DNA from: Anabaena sp. CRKS33
Lineage (GTDB): Bacteria; Cyanobacteriota; Cyanobacteriia; Cyanobacteriales; Nostocaceae
NCBI GenBank assembly: GCA_001672075.1
Contig: LJOT01000003.1
Span: forward strand, 1 to 48,794
Direction: 5' to 3'
DNA: 48,794 bases
The notes under the pieces are model-generated. The model was not told the origin of the DNA and searched no databases. It saw nothing but the letters and a program-made list of their open reading frames with translations. Positions 33,260 to 41,864 of this stretch are shown in pieces. Both the position numbers and the translations under genes were made by a program. Each line of letters begins with the position of its first letter. Positions within the stretch are counted from its first letter, which is position 1.

Positions 33260-34229
33260 TTTCTTTGAGTTTTGTAATTTCGGTTTCTAGACTTTGAATA
33301 CGAATCAATAAATCAGAAACTCTTACTCCTAAAGTGCTTTTAACAGATTTAATAATATTGGCTGCTGCTGTTATTTCTTGTCCAACAAATTGCACCTTAA
33401 ATAGTCTCAGCACACCATCATATGTAAGCACATCAACATAACCTTCTGTTTTTGATCTACCGATGACTCTACCGGGAATACGCCCTACATAAGCAGGAGG
33501 ATTATTGATAGCGTGAGCTTGCCAAATGAGTAGTTTCTTTTGCTGAAAATAAGTGTACGCACCAGGAAAAGGAGAAACTAATGCTCGAATCAAACAATCT
33601 ATAGATAAGGCAGAATCTGACCAATTAATTTCACCATCTTCGGGAAGGCGAGTACAACAATAAGTAGCGTCAGCATTATTCTGCTTTATGCCTTGATATC
33701 CATTGAATACTTTAATAACTGTCTCTCCTAAAAATTGCCGTTGAATTGTATTCAACTGCTCATATATATCAGCGACAGTATCATCAGAATGAATGGGAAT
33801 TAGTTGTTGAAATAAAATATTTCCTTCATCCAGTTCTGGCGATATTTTATGAATGGTTATTGCAGCACAAGGTTCATTATTAATTATCGCCCAATTAATA
33901 TTAGCACGACCGCGATAATTAGGCAATGGAGAATAATGAACATTTAGAAATGTAGAAAGTTCTATTATTTCTGCTGGCAGAATTTGGTTATAGGAAGAAA
34001 TCACCACACAGTCTGGTTGGAATTTTAAAAGCAAAGATTTAATTTCTGACTCAGAGATCTTAGAAAAGATAGGAATACCCTTTTCTTGAGCAAAAGTAAT
34101 AACGGGATCATCTACAGCAGATTCAGCCTCTATATTTCTGACTAAACCTTGTACATTGCACTTGGATATTAAAGATTCTAAGGCACTAAATGTGGTCGTA
34201 CCTATACCAATTAGCAGAACATTAACCAT
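33249..34229 (-). CDS. Sugar N-formyltransferase (methionyl-tRNA formyltransferase-like fold)
   Basis: A 326-residue protein with the formyltransferase catalytic core: VLLIGIGTTTFSALESL at the N-terminus, then the triad Asn in ISSYNQILP (~80), His in NVHYSPLPNYRG (~95-106) and Asp in LDEGNILFQ (~132-140). These enzymes use N10-formyl-tetrahydrofolate. The rest (FPGAYTYFQQKKLLIW) resembles the C-terminal subdomain. The gene sits between sugar-modifying genes and not in the fmt-def context, and the N-terminal region lacks the tRNA-specific features of Fmt, so an amino-sugar substrate (as for VioF, QdtF or ArnA) is favoured. A coiled-coil-like end follows (SLETEITKLKENAK). Confidence 0.85.
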   Translation of the reverse strand: MVNVLLIGIGTTTFSALESLISKCNVQGLVRNIEAESAVDDPVITFAQEKGIPIFSKISESEIKSLLLKFQPDCVVISSYNQILPAEIIELSTFLNVHYSPLPNYRGRANINWAIINNEPCAAITIHKISPELDEGNILFQQLIPIHSDDTVADIYEQLNTIQRQFLGETVIKVFNGYQGIKQNNADATYCCTRLPEDGEINWSDSALSIDCLIRALVSPFPGAYTYFQQKKLLIWQAHAINNPPAYVGRIPGRVIGRSKTEGYVDVLTYDGVLRLFKVQFVGQEITAAANIIKSVKSTLGVRVSDLLIRIQSLETEITKLKENAK

Positions 34230-34242
34230 TTATCACCGTCCT

Positions 34243-35256
34243 TTACAGCAGTTGTACAAATTCCATCAATGACTCGCTATGACTCCGTGAAAATTGTTGC
34301 TGCCAAATCACTTCCGCTGCTTTCAGTCCACCTACTTGCAGACGAATTATTGGTTCTGGTCCTACAGCAGAAGGTAAGATCCCCATGTGTTTCGGTTTCG
34401 GTTCTACTTCTGGACACACTAGGATTTTCTGGGATAACAAGGCAGACCGTTCTATATCTCCCCAATACTGAGCTACCACAGCACCTGGCCAATATTTAGC
34501 AATTATGTCCGCATCTCCAGCAGATAAAACTGGCTGATTCCGGGGTTGCAAAGCCACTAATATCACATCATATTTTCTATCTATAGGTGCTACTTCTAAC
34601 CTATCAACAGTGTCTACATTAGCACCAACGCTAACTAGTCCACGTTCAATAAATGAACTAAAAGGATTATCACATAACAACAAAATATTGCTTGTGTAGA
34701 CGGCAATACCAGCATTTAGTAACAGCTTGATGGCCATAATTCCTAAAAAAGAAAATACGTCTACACTGGGATGTCGTTCATTCATACATGCTACCTGAAT
34801 TCCCCGTAACCGACAGGTAATAAGGTCTAGATCCTCTGGTCTAAACTCCCATGCCTCATACATTAACCCAATCACTGCTGTGGCCTTCATCCAGGCAATC
34901 ATCTCTGCGTCAATAGGACGAACATGGCCACTATTGGTGATAATGTCGGATTGAGCTACAATATCTGGCGATTTATCGGTCATAAATTCTATTTGCTCAC
35001 TTACGCCCCCGATTTTCGCAAGTTGTTCTGTCTGTGCTTTCACTTCTTCTATAGTCCCATAGCGACTACTCTGGGTGAGAGCAAACACTTTTTTCGCTCC
35101 TGCCATTGCAGCTATTACAGGTGTGACAACATAAGCACCCGTTGCCGCTTCTGTCAGTACAGTCAGATTGTCAAGTTGCAGTTCACAACGGTGAATTGAC
35201 TGCTGTATGAGGGTAATGAGACGATGGGGATTGAAACCAGGGCGGGTATCGTTCAT
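34243..35256 (-). CDS. Unrecognised protein with two Rossmann-like lobes, in the sugar-modification operon
   Basis: A 337-residue soluble protein that I cannot assign. Two segments look like nucleotide-binding beta-alpha-beta units: TEAATGAYVVTPVIAAMAGAKKVFAL (positions ~33-58) and LLNAGIAVYTSNILLLCDNPF with GLVSVGANVDTVDR (~180-225). Between them are DIITNSGHVRPIDAEMIAWM and a VACMNERHPSVDVFSF block, with Cys, Glu, Arg and His close together. The layout recalls NAD-binding domains of dehydrogenases (alanine-dehydrogenase-like) but no standard GxGxxG is present. It begins with its ATG overlapping the stop of the MBL gene (TAATG) and is followed by the formyltransferase after 13 bp, so it surely belongs to the pathway. 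Confidence 0.8.
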   Translation of the reverse strand: MNDTRPGFNPHRLITLIQQSIHRCELQLDNLTVLTEAATGAYVVTPVIAAMAGAKKVFALTQSSRYGTIEEVKAQTEQLAKIGGVSEQIEFMTDKSPDIVAQSDIITNSGHVRPIDAEMIAWMKATAVIGLMYEAWEFRPEDLDLITCRLRGIQVACMNERHPSVDVFSFLGIMAIKLLLNAGIAVYTSNILLLCDNPFSSFIERGLVSVGANVDTVDRLEVAPIDRKYDVILVALQPRNQPVLSAGDADIIAKYWPGAVVAQYWGDIERSALLSQKILVCPEVEPKPKHMGILPSAVGPEPIIRLQVGGLKAAEVIWQQQFSRSHSESLMEFVQLL

Positions 35257-36146
35257 TAATTTTTCACTCCCTGAAGAATGTTCTCAAGACTTTCGGTAGA
35301 GTCATAAACTTTCAGAGTTATATTACCACCGCTGACACACTTGCCTTGTGAACGATGCAAATTGCCATTTAACCTTTCTGAAAGTTCTGGATATACATCC
35401 CACTGATCGTGAAAAATACTGTTTTCTTGAAAATTGAGATGAAATAGTTCATCTTCCAAAAAACAAGCGGGCCCAGCACAATGAAAAATTTGTTTGGCAG
35501 AGATTCTATTAGCAAAATCAACAAAACTATTTATCATATCTTGCTTGATCTTTGCTGCTACCTGTTGCTGTTTTTTTGTTTCATAGTCATAAGTAGCTGG
35601 ATACCACATTACCCCTGAAAATTGAGCGCATAGGATATCAATACCGTAATCTTTATATTTAGGAATATCCTCATCTGGGATATGACAATCATTTTTGTGC
35701 AAGATATTTGTGTTGCCTACTTTAATTAGTAATGTCGAATCTATCTTGTATAATGACTGGTTTTTAACAAGAACAACGCTGAGGCCATCAGCTAGATTGC
35801 ATTCTTCCCAATCCTTGAGATACCAAATTCGTGGAAAGCCTAAATCAGCAATTTCTCGGGCAAAGCTATCTGATAAAAAGTCAGCAATAATAACTGTTAC
35901 TTTGTGCTTAGGAAAATCTTTGAGGAAATCTTTATCAAAGTGGTCATCATGATCATGACTGATATATAGATAATCCGCATTATATAAAGACTGCCATTCA
36001 ATAAAATCATTAGGTGGAAACTGATGCCAACTATGCAGAAAAGCTCCGCTTTCACTTACCCAAGGGTCACACAGTAAAGTGACACCGGAAGCTTTGAGAA
36101 AAATGCCAGCGTGACCAAGGAATTTTAAGGAAAAAGTTGCAGTCAT
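35256..36146 (-). CDS. Metallo-beta-lactamase-fold hydrolase, CMP-sialate-hydroxylase-like domain
   Basis: A 296-residue MBL-fold protein. LKFLGHAGIFLKASGVTLLCDPW (~8-30), the metal-binding HxHxDH in SHDHDDHFD (~60-68), LHKNDCH and FSGVMWYP are visible. FSGVMWYP with the preceding HKNDCH pattern is, from memory, found in the MBL half of CMP-N-acetylneuraminate hydroxylases and in UlaG-like lactonases; no Rieske iron-sulphur domain is present here. A lactonase, phosphodiesterase or oxygenase-like role on a sugar nucleotide is possible. It overlaps the upstream aminotransferase by 4 bp (ATGA) and the downstream unknown gene by 1 bp, placing it in the same translational unit. Confidence 0.82.
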   Translation of the reverse strand: MTATFSLKFLGHAGIFLKASGVTLLCDPWVSESGAFLHSWHQFPPNDFIEWQSLYNADYLYISHDHDDHFDKDFLKDFPKHKVTVIIADFLSDSFAREIADLGFPRIWYLKDWEECNLADGLSVVLVKNQSLYKIDSTLLIKVGNTNILHKNDCHIPDEDIPKYKDYGIDILCAQFSGVMWYPATYDYETKKQQQVAAKIKQDMINSFVDFANRISAKQIFHCAGPACFLEDELFHLNFQENSIFHDQWDVYPELSERLNGNLHRSQGKCVSGGNITLKVYDSTESLENILQGVKN

Positions 36147-37237
36147 ATTGAGCTAATTACCCCCATTGCGACTTGAGTTTGTAATCCCGTTGTCAGTTCT
36201 GCATACATAGGCAGTGAAAGCACTTCCTTAGCTGCTAGTTCTGAGTGGGGAAAATCACCTATCTTATATCCTAAATCTGCGTAAGCTGGTTGCAAATGCA
36301 CAGGAATCGGGTAGTGAATGCCTGTTTGGATACCCTGATCATTTAGCTGCTGTTGTAGGGCATCTCGTCGAGTTGATCGCACGGCATAAATATGATAAAC
36401 GTGATGGCTGTATGGCATGACTGTGGGAGTGATCACGTCTGCCTTTGCTAGTAGTTGATCATACTGGGCAGCGATCGCTCTTCTAGTCTCTGTCCAATCA
36501 TCTAAATGGCGTAATTTAACCCGCAAGATTGCTCCTTGCAAGCCATCCATGCGATAGTTATAACCTTTGAGGACATGGTGATATTTACATTCTTGTCCCC
36601 AGTCGCGCAGGGTTTGGATGGTGAGGGCGTATTTGGGGTTATTGGTAACTACCATTCCTCCCTCACCATAGGCTCCTAAGTTTTTACCAGGATAAAAGCT
36701 AAAACAACCTAAATGGCCAATGCTCCCAACTCGTTGCCCCTTATACTCCGCCCTATGTGCCTGGGCGGCATCTTCAATCACAGTCAGACCATAACGGCAA
36801 GCAATGTCTAAAATTGGGTCCATGTCTGCTGGTTGACCATACAAATGTACTGGCAAAATTGCTTTAGTGCGTTCGGTGATGGCTGCCTCAATTTTGGTGA
36901 CATCTATAGTCAAGGAAACAGGATCAATATCTACAAAAACAGCCTTAGCTCCGGTATAGTCAATGGCGGCCACTGTAGCCACAAAGGTAAAAGGTGTGGT
37001 AATTACTTCGTCACCAGGACCAATACCCGCTGCTAGAAGTGCTAGATGCAAAGCACTAGTACCTGTGTTTACAGCAATGCCATAATCGGCACTACAGTAA
37101 TTAGCAAACTCCCGTTCTAATGCTGCTACCTCATTACCTAAGATAAATTGTGTAGTGTTGAGAACTTGAGAGATAGCGACATGGATTTCGTCTTTAATAG
37201 TCAAATACTGTGATTTCAGGTCTATAAATGGAATCAT
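36143..37237 (-). CDS. DegT/DnrJ/EryC1/StrS-family PLP aminotransferase (WbpE-like)
   Basis: A 364-residue aminotransferase beginning MIPFIDLKSQY, typical of the WbpE/FdtB/WlbC branch that installs a 3-amino group. Visible are NTGTSALHLALLAAG, VFVDIDPVSLTID, LPVHLYGQPADMDPI, VIEDAAQAH and the PLP-lysine block FYPGKNLGAYGEGG (~183-196). GYNYRMDGLQGAILRVKLRHL and the C-terminal YPIPVHLQPAY complete the fold. It is distinct in sequence from the second DegT gene at 31000. It overlaps the oxidoreductase gene upstream and the MBL gene downstream by 4 bp each, as expected for a sequential dehydrogenase-aminotransferase pair. Confidence 0.9.
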   Translation of the reverse strand: MIPFIDLKSQYLTIKDEIHVAISQVLNTTQFILGNEVAALEREFANYCSADYGIAVNTGTSALHLALLAAGIGPGDEVITTPFTFVATVAAIDYTGAKAVFVDIDPVSLTIDVTKIEAAITERTKAILPVHLYGQPADMDPILDIACRYGLTVIEDAAQAHRAEYKGQRVGSIGHLGCFSFYPGKNLGAYGEGGMVVTNNPKYALTIQTLRDWGQECKYHHVLKGYNYRMDGLQGAILRVKLRHLDDWTETRRAIAAQYDQLLAKADVITPTVMPYSHHVYHIYAVRSTRRDALQQQLNDQGIQTGIHYPIPVHLQPAYADLGYKIGDFPHSELAAKEVLSLPMYAELTTGLQTQVAMGVISSI

Positions 37238-38343
37238 CCTGCTACCTGTGCTAAATTTAGTTTAACTAATCGTCCCTGCTGTTTAATAGATTGGGTAGCA
37301 GCTTCTAAAATTTTCACTACTCGCAGTCCTGCTGCTCCATCTGTAATTGGGGGATTACCTTGGCGAATACAATCAATAAAATGTAATGCTTCAGTTTGTA
37401 AAGCTTCCGTCATATCCAACTTGGGAGACCACATATCACCTGTGCGATAACCGACCAACATTTGGTAAACGTTCTCAGGACTGTCATTCACAGTAATTCC
37501 CTTGTCGTACACCTTAATTTTTTCACTGGGTTCTAAGTCGTCATAACAGATCATCTTTTGACTACCACCCAGCAGTGTCCGCCGCACTTTTACCGGTGCA
37601 AGCCAATTTACATGAATATGTGCAATCAAGTTATTCTCAAAAAATAATGTTAAGTAGGCAATGTTTTCTGGTTCGCTAGAAATGTGACTCATGCCTGTAG
37701 CAGAGACGGCATCAGGCTTTGATTGTAATACATAGTCCATAATGGAGAGGTCATGGACTGCCAAATCCCAGATCACATTGACATCATGTTGAAATAGTCC
37801 TAAGTTGACACGGACAGAATCATAATAATATATATCGCCGATAACCTTTGTCGCTACCAGTTCTTGCATTTTCCGCACAGCACCTGTATAAACAAAGGTG
37901 TGATCTACCATCAAAACTAAATTACGTTTTTCTGCCTCATCTATTAGTCTGATTGCCTGTTGAGAACAAACAGTCATTGGTTTTTCAACTAATACGTGCT
38001 TACGGGCTTGCAAAGCTGCTAAGGCTAAATCGTAATGAGTAGAAACTGGTGTGGCAATGGCGATCGCATCAATCTTTGGATCTGAAAACAGGTCTTGGCT
38101 ATTTGTGGTTAATTTGATGGCTGGGTATCGAGATTGCACCTTAGCCAGTCTATCTACTTGAAAATCACTAACTGCTATGACTTCTGTTCCTGGCAAATCA
38201 GCAAAGCTGCGGACTAAATTTGGACCCCAATAGCCATAACCGATAACACCAATTTTGATTGTATTAATTGCCTGACTTTGCTGATTGATGGAGGTAATAG
38301 TTGGATCAAAAGCCAAACGCGAGTGAGCATGAGTATTTGTCAT
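37234..38343 (-). CDS. Gfo/Idh/MocA-family nucleotide-sugar oxidoreductase (WbpB/WlbA-like)
   Basis: A 369-residue NAD(P)-dependent oxidoreductase with the Rossmann motif GVIGYGYWGPN (~33-43), the signature EKP in HVLVEKPM (~115-122), and the catalytic region DLAVHDLSIMDYVL. In the WbpB/WlbA family it oxidises the 3-hydroxyl of UDP-GlcNAcA to the 3-keto form, the substrate for WbpE-type aminotransferases; the adjoining gene is such an aminotransferase. A ~28-residue polar N-terminal extension precedes the Rossmann fold. GGAG lies just upstream of the ATG. It is separated from the acetyltransferase gene upstream by 220 bp. Confidence 0.88.
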   Translation of the reverse strand: MTNTHAHSRLAFDPTITSINQQSQAINTIKIGVIGYGYWGPNLVRSFADLPGTEVIAVSDFQVDRLAKVQSRYPAIKLTTNSQDLFSDPKIDAIAIATPVSTHYDLALAALQARKHVLVEKPMTVCSQQAIRLIDEAEKRNLVLMVDHTFVYTGAVRKMQELVATKVIGDIYYYDSVRVNLGLFQHDVNVIWDLAVHDLSIMDYVLQSKPDAVSATGMSHISSEPENIAYLTLFFENNLIAHIHVNWLAPVKVRRTLLGGSQKMICYDDLEPSEKIKVYDKGITVNDSPENVYQMLVGYRTGDMWSPKLDMTEALQTEALHFIDCIRQGNPPITDGAAGLRVVKILEAATQSIKQQGRLVKLNLAQVAG

Positions 38344-38563
38344 GGAATCTCCACGTATAAGTAGTAAGTTTTACAAAACTTTATTTTATGAAAATAAGCA
38401 GAATGACAATTTCTAGTGATGATTACAAGCAATCTTGTTAACAAGACCTTCGCTAAATTTAAGGAAATTTTTTTGATATGTTGTAAAGTAACATGGTTGC
38501 ATGGTTTATGGTAGACAAGTTGGCAAAAGTTATTTAGGATCTCAACTTGGTAAAGATATTGTT

Positions 38564-39115
38564 TTAAAACTCGGTTTTAATAGCTTTAAAAACTGAAATC
38601 TTATCTGATTTCGTTAATAAGCTACTATGGGCAAAGTCGCCCAGATTAGGAACATTACCGATGATCTTTGCTGGTACTCCGACGACAATTGTATAATCGG
38701 GAATATCATGGGTTACAACTGCTCCAGCCCCAACTATGGCATTTTCACCAATTGTAACTCCTGGTAAGATTGTGGCATTACTACCAATAGAAGCACGGCG
38801 TTTTACATAAGTCTTAATTACAGACCAATCAGTTTCATTTTTTAGGCTACTGTCTGCATTAGTTGCACGAGGGTAAAGGTCATTGGTGAACATAACTCCG
38901 TGACCAATAAATACTTCATCCTCGATGATTACGCCCTCACAAATAAAACTGTGTGATGAAACTTTACATTTAGCTCCAACTATGACATTTTTCTGGATTT
39001 CCACAAAGCTACCAATCTTAGTTTCATCGCCAATTTCACAACCGTAAAGGTTGACAAGGTGAGGATGAAAAATGATCACGTCTTGACCTAAGTTAACATT
39101 ATCAGCTATCGCCAT
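38564..39115 (-). CDS. Hexapeptide-repeat sugar N-acetyltransferase (WbpD/WlbB-like)
   Basis: A 183-residue left-handed beta-helix acyltransferase. Isoleucine-rich hexapeptides run through most of the chain ([44 protein letters not shown]). [14 protein letters not shown] contains the HGVMF(T/L)N-D block that marks the WbpD/WlbB branch, which N-acetylates the 3-amino group of UDP-GlcNAc3NA. It is the first gene of the long minus-strand series and faces the divergent Wzc gene, so the 39116-39548 gap probably holds both promoters. Confidence 0.88.
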   Translation of the reverse strand: MAIADNVNLGQDVIIFHPHLVNLYGCEIGDETKIGSFVEIQKNVIVGAKCKVSSHSFICEGVIIEDEVFIGHGVMFTNDLYPRATNADSSLKNETDWSVIKTYVKRRASIGSNATILPGVTIGENAIVGAGAVVTHDIPDYTIVVGVPAKIIGNVPNLGDFAHSSLLTKSDKISVFKAIKTEF

Positions 39116-39374
39116 TTTCGTTTACCTTTGATAATTAAAATCCATGATGAACCATAAAAATCTACTTTAATTCAAAGTCTCCCTTTTGGAAAAAACTATG
39201 CTAATCGAGTGATGTATCTGAATTTAGAAATACTAGATTGAAAGCAATTAAATAATAGTTAAAGATCAAAGTCAATATCTAATTTCCCGTTTTTCCTTAA
39301 GTTTACACAAATTTTACAGCTTTTGACCAAAAACAGTTAAATTATAAATATTCCAAGAAGATGTAATTCATCTA

Positions 39375-39401
39375 TTGACAAATTTATCAATAATATATTT
39401 A
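39375..39401 (+). promoter_or_regulatory. Possible promoter upstream of the Wzc-type kinase gene
   Basis: TTGACA (39375-39380) is followed after 15 bases by TATTTA (39396-39401); the spacing is short, so this is a weak match. The remaining 39116-39548 gap is AT-rich, with no gene or clear inverted repeat seen. Confidence 0.3.
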
Positions 39402-39548
39402 GGAAAATGAAAGCTTACAGAGATTTTGCCAAGTTGTCCACTACAACTGATAAAACAGTGTTAATTTACAAATCAGTTAACTCTGCAAGTCCTATATTTA
39501 ATTGAAATATCGAGTTAAAAATAAATTAGAAACTATATAAGGTTTGAA

Positions 39549-41744
39549 ATGATAAAAACTACCTATGCTCTCCAGAATTTATCTCATATAAATAGACAGC
39601 AGCATCAATCTACACCTTTCATTGACACAGTTCAGTCAGAAGAGAGTAATGAAGGTGGATTAAACTTAGGCAAATTATTGGCGGTTATTCGTCGCAGAAT
39701 CATGATAATTGCCATTGGAACAACCACTTTTGCCTTTGCTAGTGTAGGATTAGCTTTGAATAAACCTCCAATGTATGTGTCTCAATTTAGACTTTTAACT
39801 GAACCGATAACAGCTGAAGATAAAGTAGCCCAATACGACAGATATAACAGAGGTGATTCTAACAAAATAGATGAAACTAAGTTGAATATTTTACAAAGTC
39901 CTCAACTGATATATCCTATCACTCAAAAAGTTCAGATGTATTACCCAGGTAGCAGCGCACCTGAACTTAATATCAAAATCCTACCTAATACTCAAATTTT
40001 AGAAGTTACTTACCAAGATCCCAACCCTAAGAAAGTTTTGTTTGTATTAAATCAAGTATCTGAATCATACTTAAAATACAGTTTAGATGAACGCCAAATA
40101 GAAACTAAATTGGGAATTAAATTTGTTGAAAAACAATTGCCCCAACTACTAAAGAGAGTCGAAAATCTTCAGTCACAACTACAACTTTTTCGACAAAAAT
40201 ATGCACTGATTAATGCTGAAGTTCAAGGACAGGAACTTACTAGTCAATTTAACCAAATTGTACAGAAACGGCTAAATACAGAAATGCAATTAGCTAGAAC
40301 TAAAACACTGTATACTAGTCTGCAAAAACAGTTGAGACTGGAAACTGATGAAGCAGAGGCTATTTCCATATTGAGTGAGTCTCCTGATTACCAGAAGCTA
40401 TTAAGCCAACTGCAAGATACAGAAACTGCAATTGCTATAAAATCATCTGAATATACAGAAAATAGTCCAAATATTCAAACTCTGCTGATTCAAAAACAAA
40501 ATTTACTGGATTTAGTAGGCAGACAAAAACGGCGGCTTTTGGGAATAACGTTGTCAAGCACAAAAATGAATTCCTTAGATTCAGTTACACCAAATTCGGC
40601 TCGTCTGCTAGAAATTCAAAAATTTCTTGAGATCAATAAACAAATTGAGGTATTAAAAACAGAAATCCAATTTCTTAATCAAGCTGAAAGTTCTGTGGGG
40701 CAACAAATTAAAAGCTTTCCCTTTATTATTCGTCAAAAAGATGATTTAGAACGACAATTAAAAATTTCTGTTGATAATCTTAATCACTTTTTAACGGAAC
40801 GGGAAAGATTACGCATAGAGTCAGTTCAAAGGCAGATACCTTGGCAGATACTTACTCCTCCTAGTCAGCCTAAAAATATTGCCCCAAGTATGATACAAAA
40901 TTTAATTTTAGGAACAATTCTGGGGTTATTATTAAGCACAGGATTTGCTTTGATTATAGATAAGCTCAACAATGTCTTTTATGAGTTTGAGGAAGTTAAA
41001 GATAAAATTAAATTGCCAATATTAGGAAATATTCCTCATATTAGGTTTGAAGAGAATGGTAAGCTTGATCGAAAACAGAATAGCTCAAACTTTTGGGAAT
41101 CTTTCCGCTCTATTTATACAAATATTTCTTTTTTAAATCGTGATAGTTCTCTCCGTTCTCTAGCAGTGATTTCGGCTGCTCCTGGAGATGGTAAATCAAC
41201 AATTGCTTTTTACCTAGCTCAGACAGCAGCAGCAATGGGTAAACGGGTGTTGTTGGTAGATGCAAATTTGCGTCATCCTAGTATCCATAAAATGTTAGAC
41301 TTACCCAATACAAAAGGATTAAGCAATCTGATTTCTGAAGGACTAAATTTTGAGAATGTTATACACACAAACAGTAGCAATATCGGAGAAAAAAATTATG
41401 ATGTGAGGAAAGCGACTGCAAAAGATATAGGAAAATCATCTTTAGAGCATAACTTGTTTATATTGACTACTGGAAAAATTCCCCCAAATCCCACAATTTT
41501 ACTGTCATCTCCTCAGATGCAAAGCTTGACAGAACAATTTAAACAAAATTTTGATTTAATCATATATGATACATCGCATCTATTAGATTTTGCAGATACT
41601 AATCTGCTGAGTAAATACACAGATGCAAGTATTTTGGCTATAAGAGTAGGTAAAACAAACCTTTCTGTTTTAGCCAAATCATTAGAGCAATTAAATTTCT
41701 CTTCTACTCCTATTTTGGGTGCGATTGCTATTGATAATATATAG
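39549..41744 (+). CDS. Wzc-type polysaccharide co-polymerase with BY-kinase domain
   Basis: A 731-residue inner-membrane protein controlling chain length and export. It has a cytoplasmic N-terminus, a first transmembrane helix (~50-72), a large periplasmic Wzz/GumC-type region rich in coiled coil (~170-430), a second helix LILGTILGLLLSTGFALII (~453-471), and a cytoplasmic kinase domain with Walker A PGDGKST (~542-548), Walker A' VLLVDANLRHP (~567-577) and Walker B FDLIIYDTSH (~668-677). BY-kinases normally end in a tyrosine cluster that is autophosphorylated; this protein ends ...GAIAIDNI with no such cluster. It starts divergently from the sugar-synthesis operon, with no phosphatase (Wzb) gene nearby. 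Confidence 0.9.
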   Translation: MIKTTYALQNLSHINRQQHQSTPFIDTVQSEESNEGGLNLGKLLAVIRRRIMIIAIGTTTFAFASVGLALNKPPMYVSQFRLLTEPITAEDKVAQYDRYNRGDSNKIDETKLNILQSPQLIYPITQKVQMYYPGSSAPELNIKILPNTQILEVTYQDPNPKKVLFVLNQVSESYLKYSLDERQIETKLGIKFVEKQLPQLLKRVENLQSQLQLFRQKYALINAEVQGQELTSQFNQIVQKRLNTEMQLARTKTLYTSLQKQLRLETDEAEAISILSESPDYQKLLSQLQDTETAIAIKSSEYTENSPNIQTLLIQKQNLLDLVGRQKRRLLGITLSSTKMNSLDSVTPNSARLLEIQKFLEINKQIEVLKTEIQFLNQAESSVGQQIKSFPFIIRQKDDLERQLKISVDNLNHFLTERERLRIESVQRQIPWQILTPPSQPKNIAPSMIQNLILGTILGLLLSTGFALIIDKLNNVFYEFEEVKDKIKLPILGNIPHIRFEENGKLDRKQNSSNFWESFRSIYTNISFLNRDSSLRSLAVISAAPGDGKSTIAFYLAQTAAAMGKRVLLVDANLRHPSIHKMLDLPNTKGLSNLISEGLNFENVIHTNSSNIGEKNYDVRKATAKDIGKSSLEHNLFILTTGKIPPNPTILLSSPQMQSLTEQFKQNFDLIIYDTSHLLDFADTNLLSKYTDASILAIRVGKTNLSVLAKSLEQLNFSSTPILGAIAIDNI

Positions 41745-41864
41745 GAATTTGGTTTAATTAATGCCTGTTCCCTGTTAAGAGTTCCCTGCTCTCAACTTCT
41801 CGGTTTAGCATAACAAGTACCGAATAACCTAAAATTTTTACAACTCAACAATATAAATAAAAAG

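Noticed and set aside
33249..34229. Methionyl-tRNA formyltransferase (fmt)
   Set aside because: Same catalytic fold, but the context is nucleotide-sugar synthesis and the sequence around the active site is diverged from housekeeping Fmt.
13839..39115. Identity as the heterocyst envelope polysaccharide (HEP) island
   Set aside because: The ABC transporter and glycosyltransferases would fit, but the gene order and the formyltransferase/MBL module do not match what I remember of the Anabaena HEP island, and no heterocyst regulator site was recognised.
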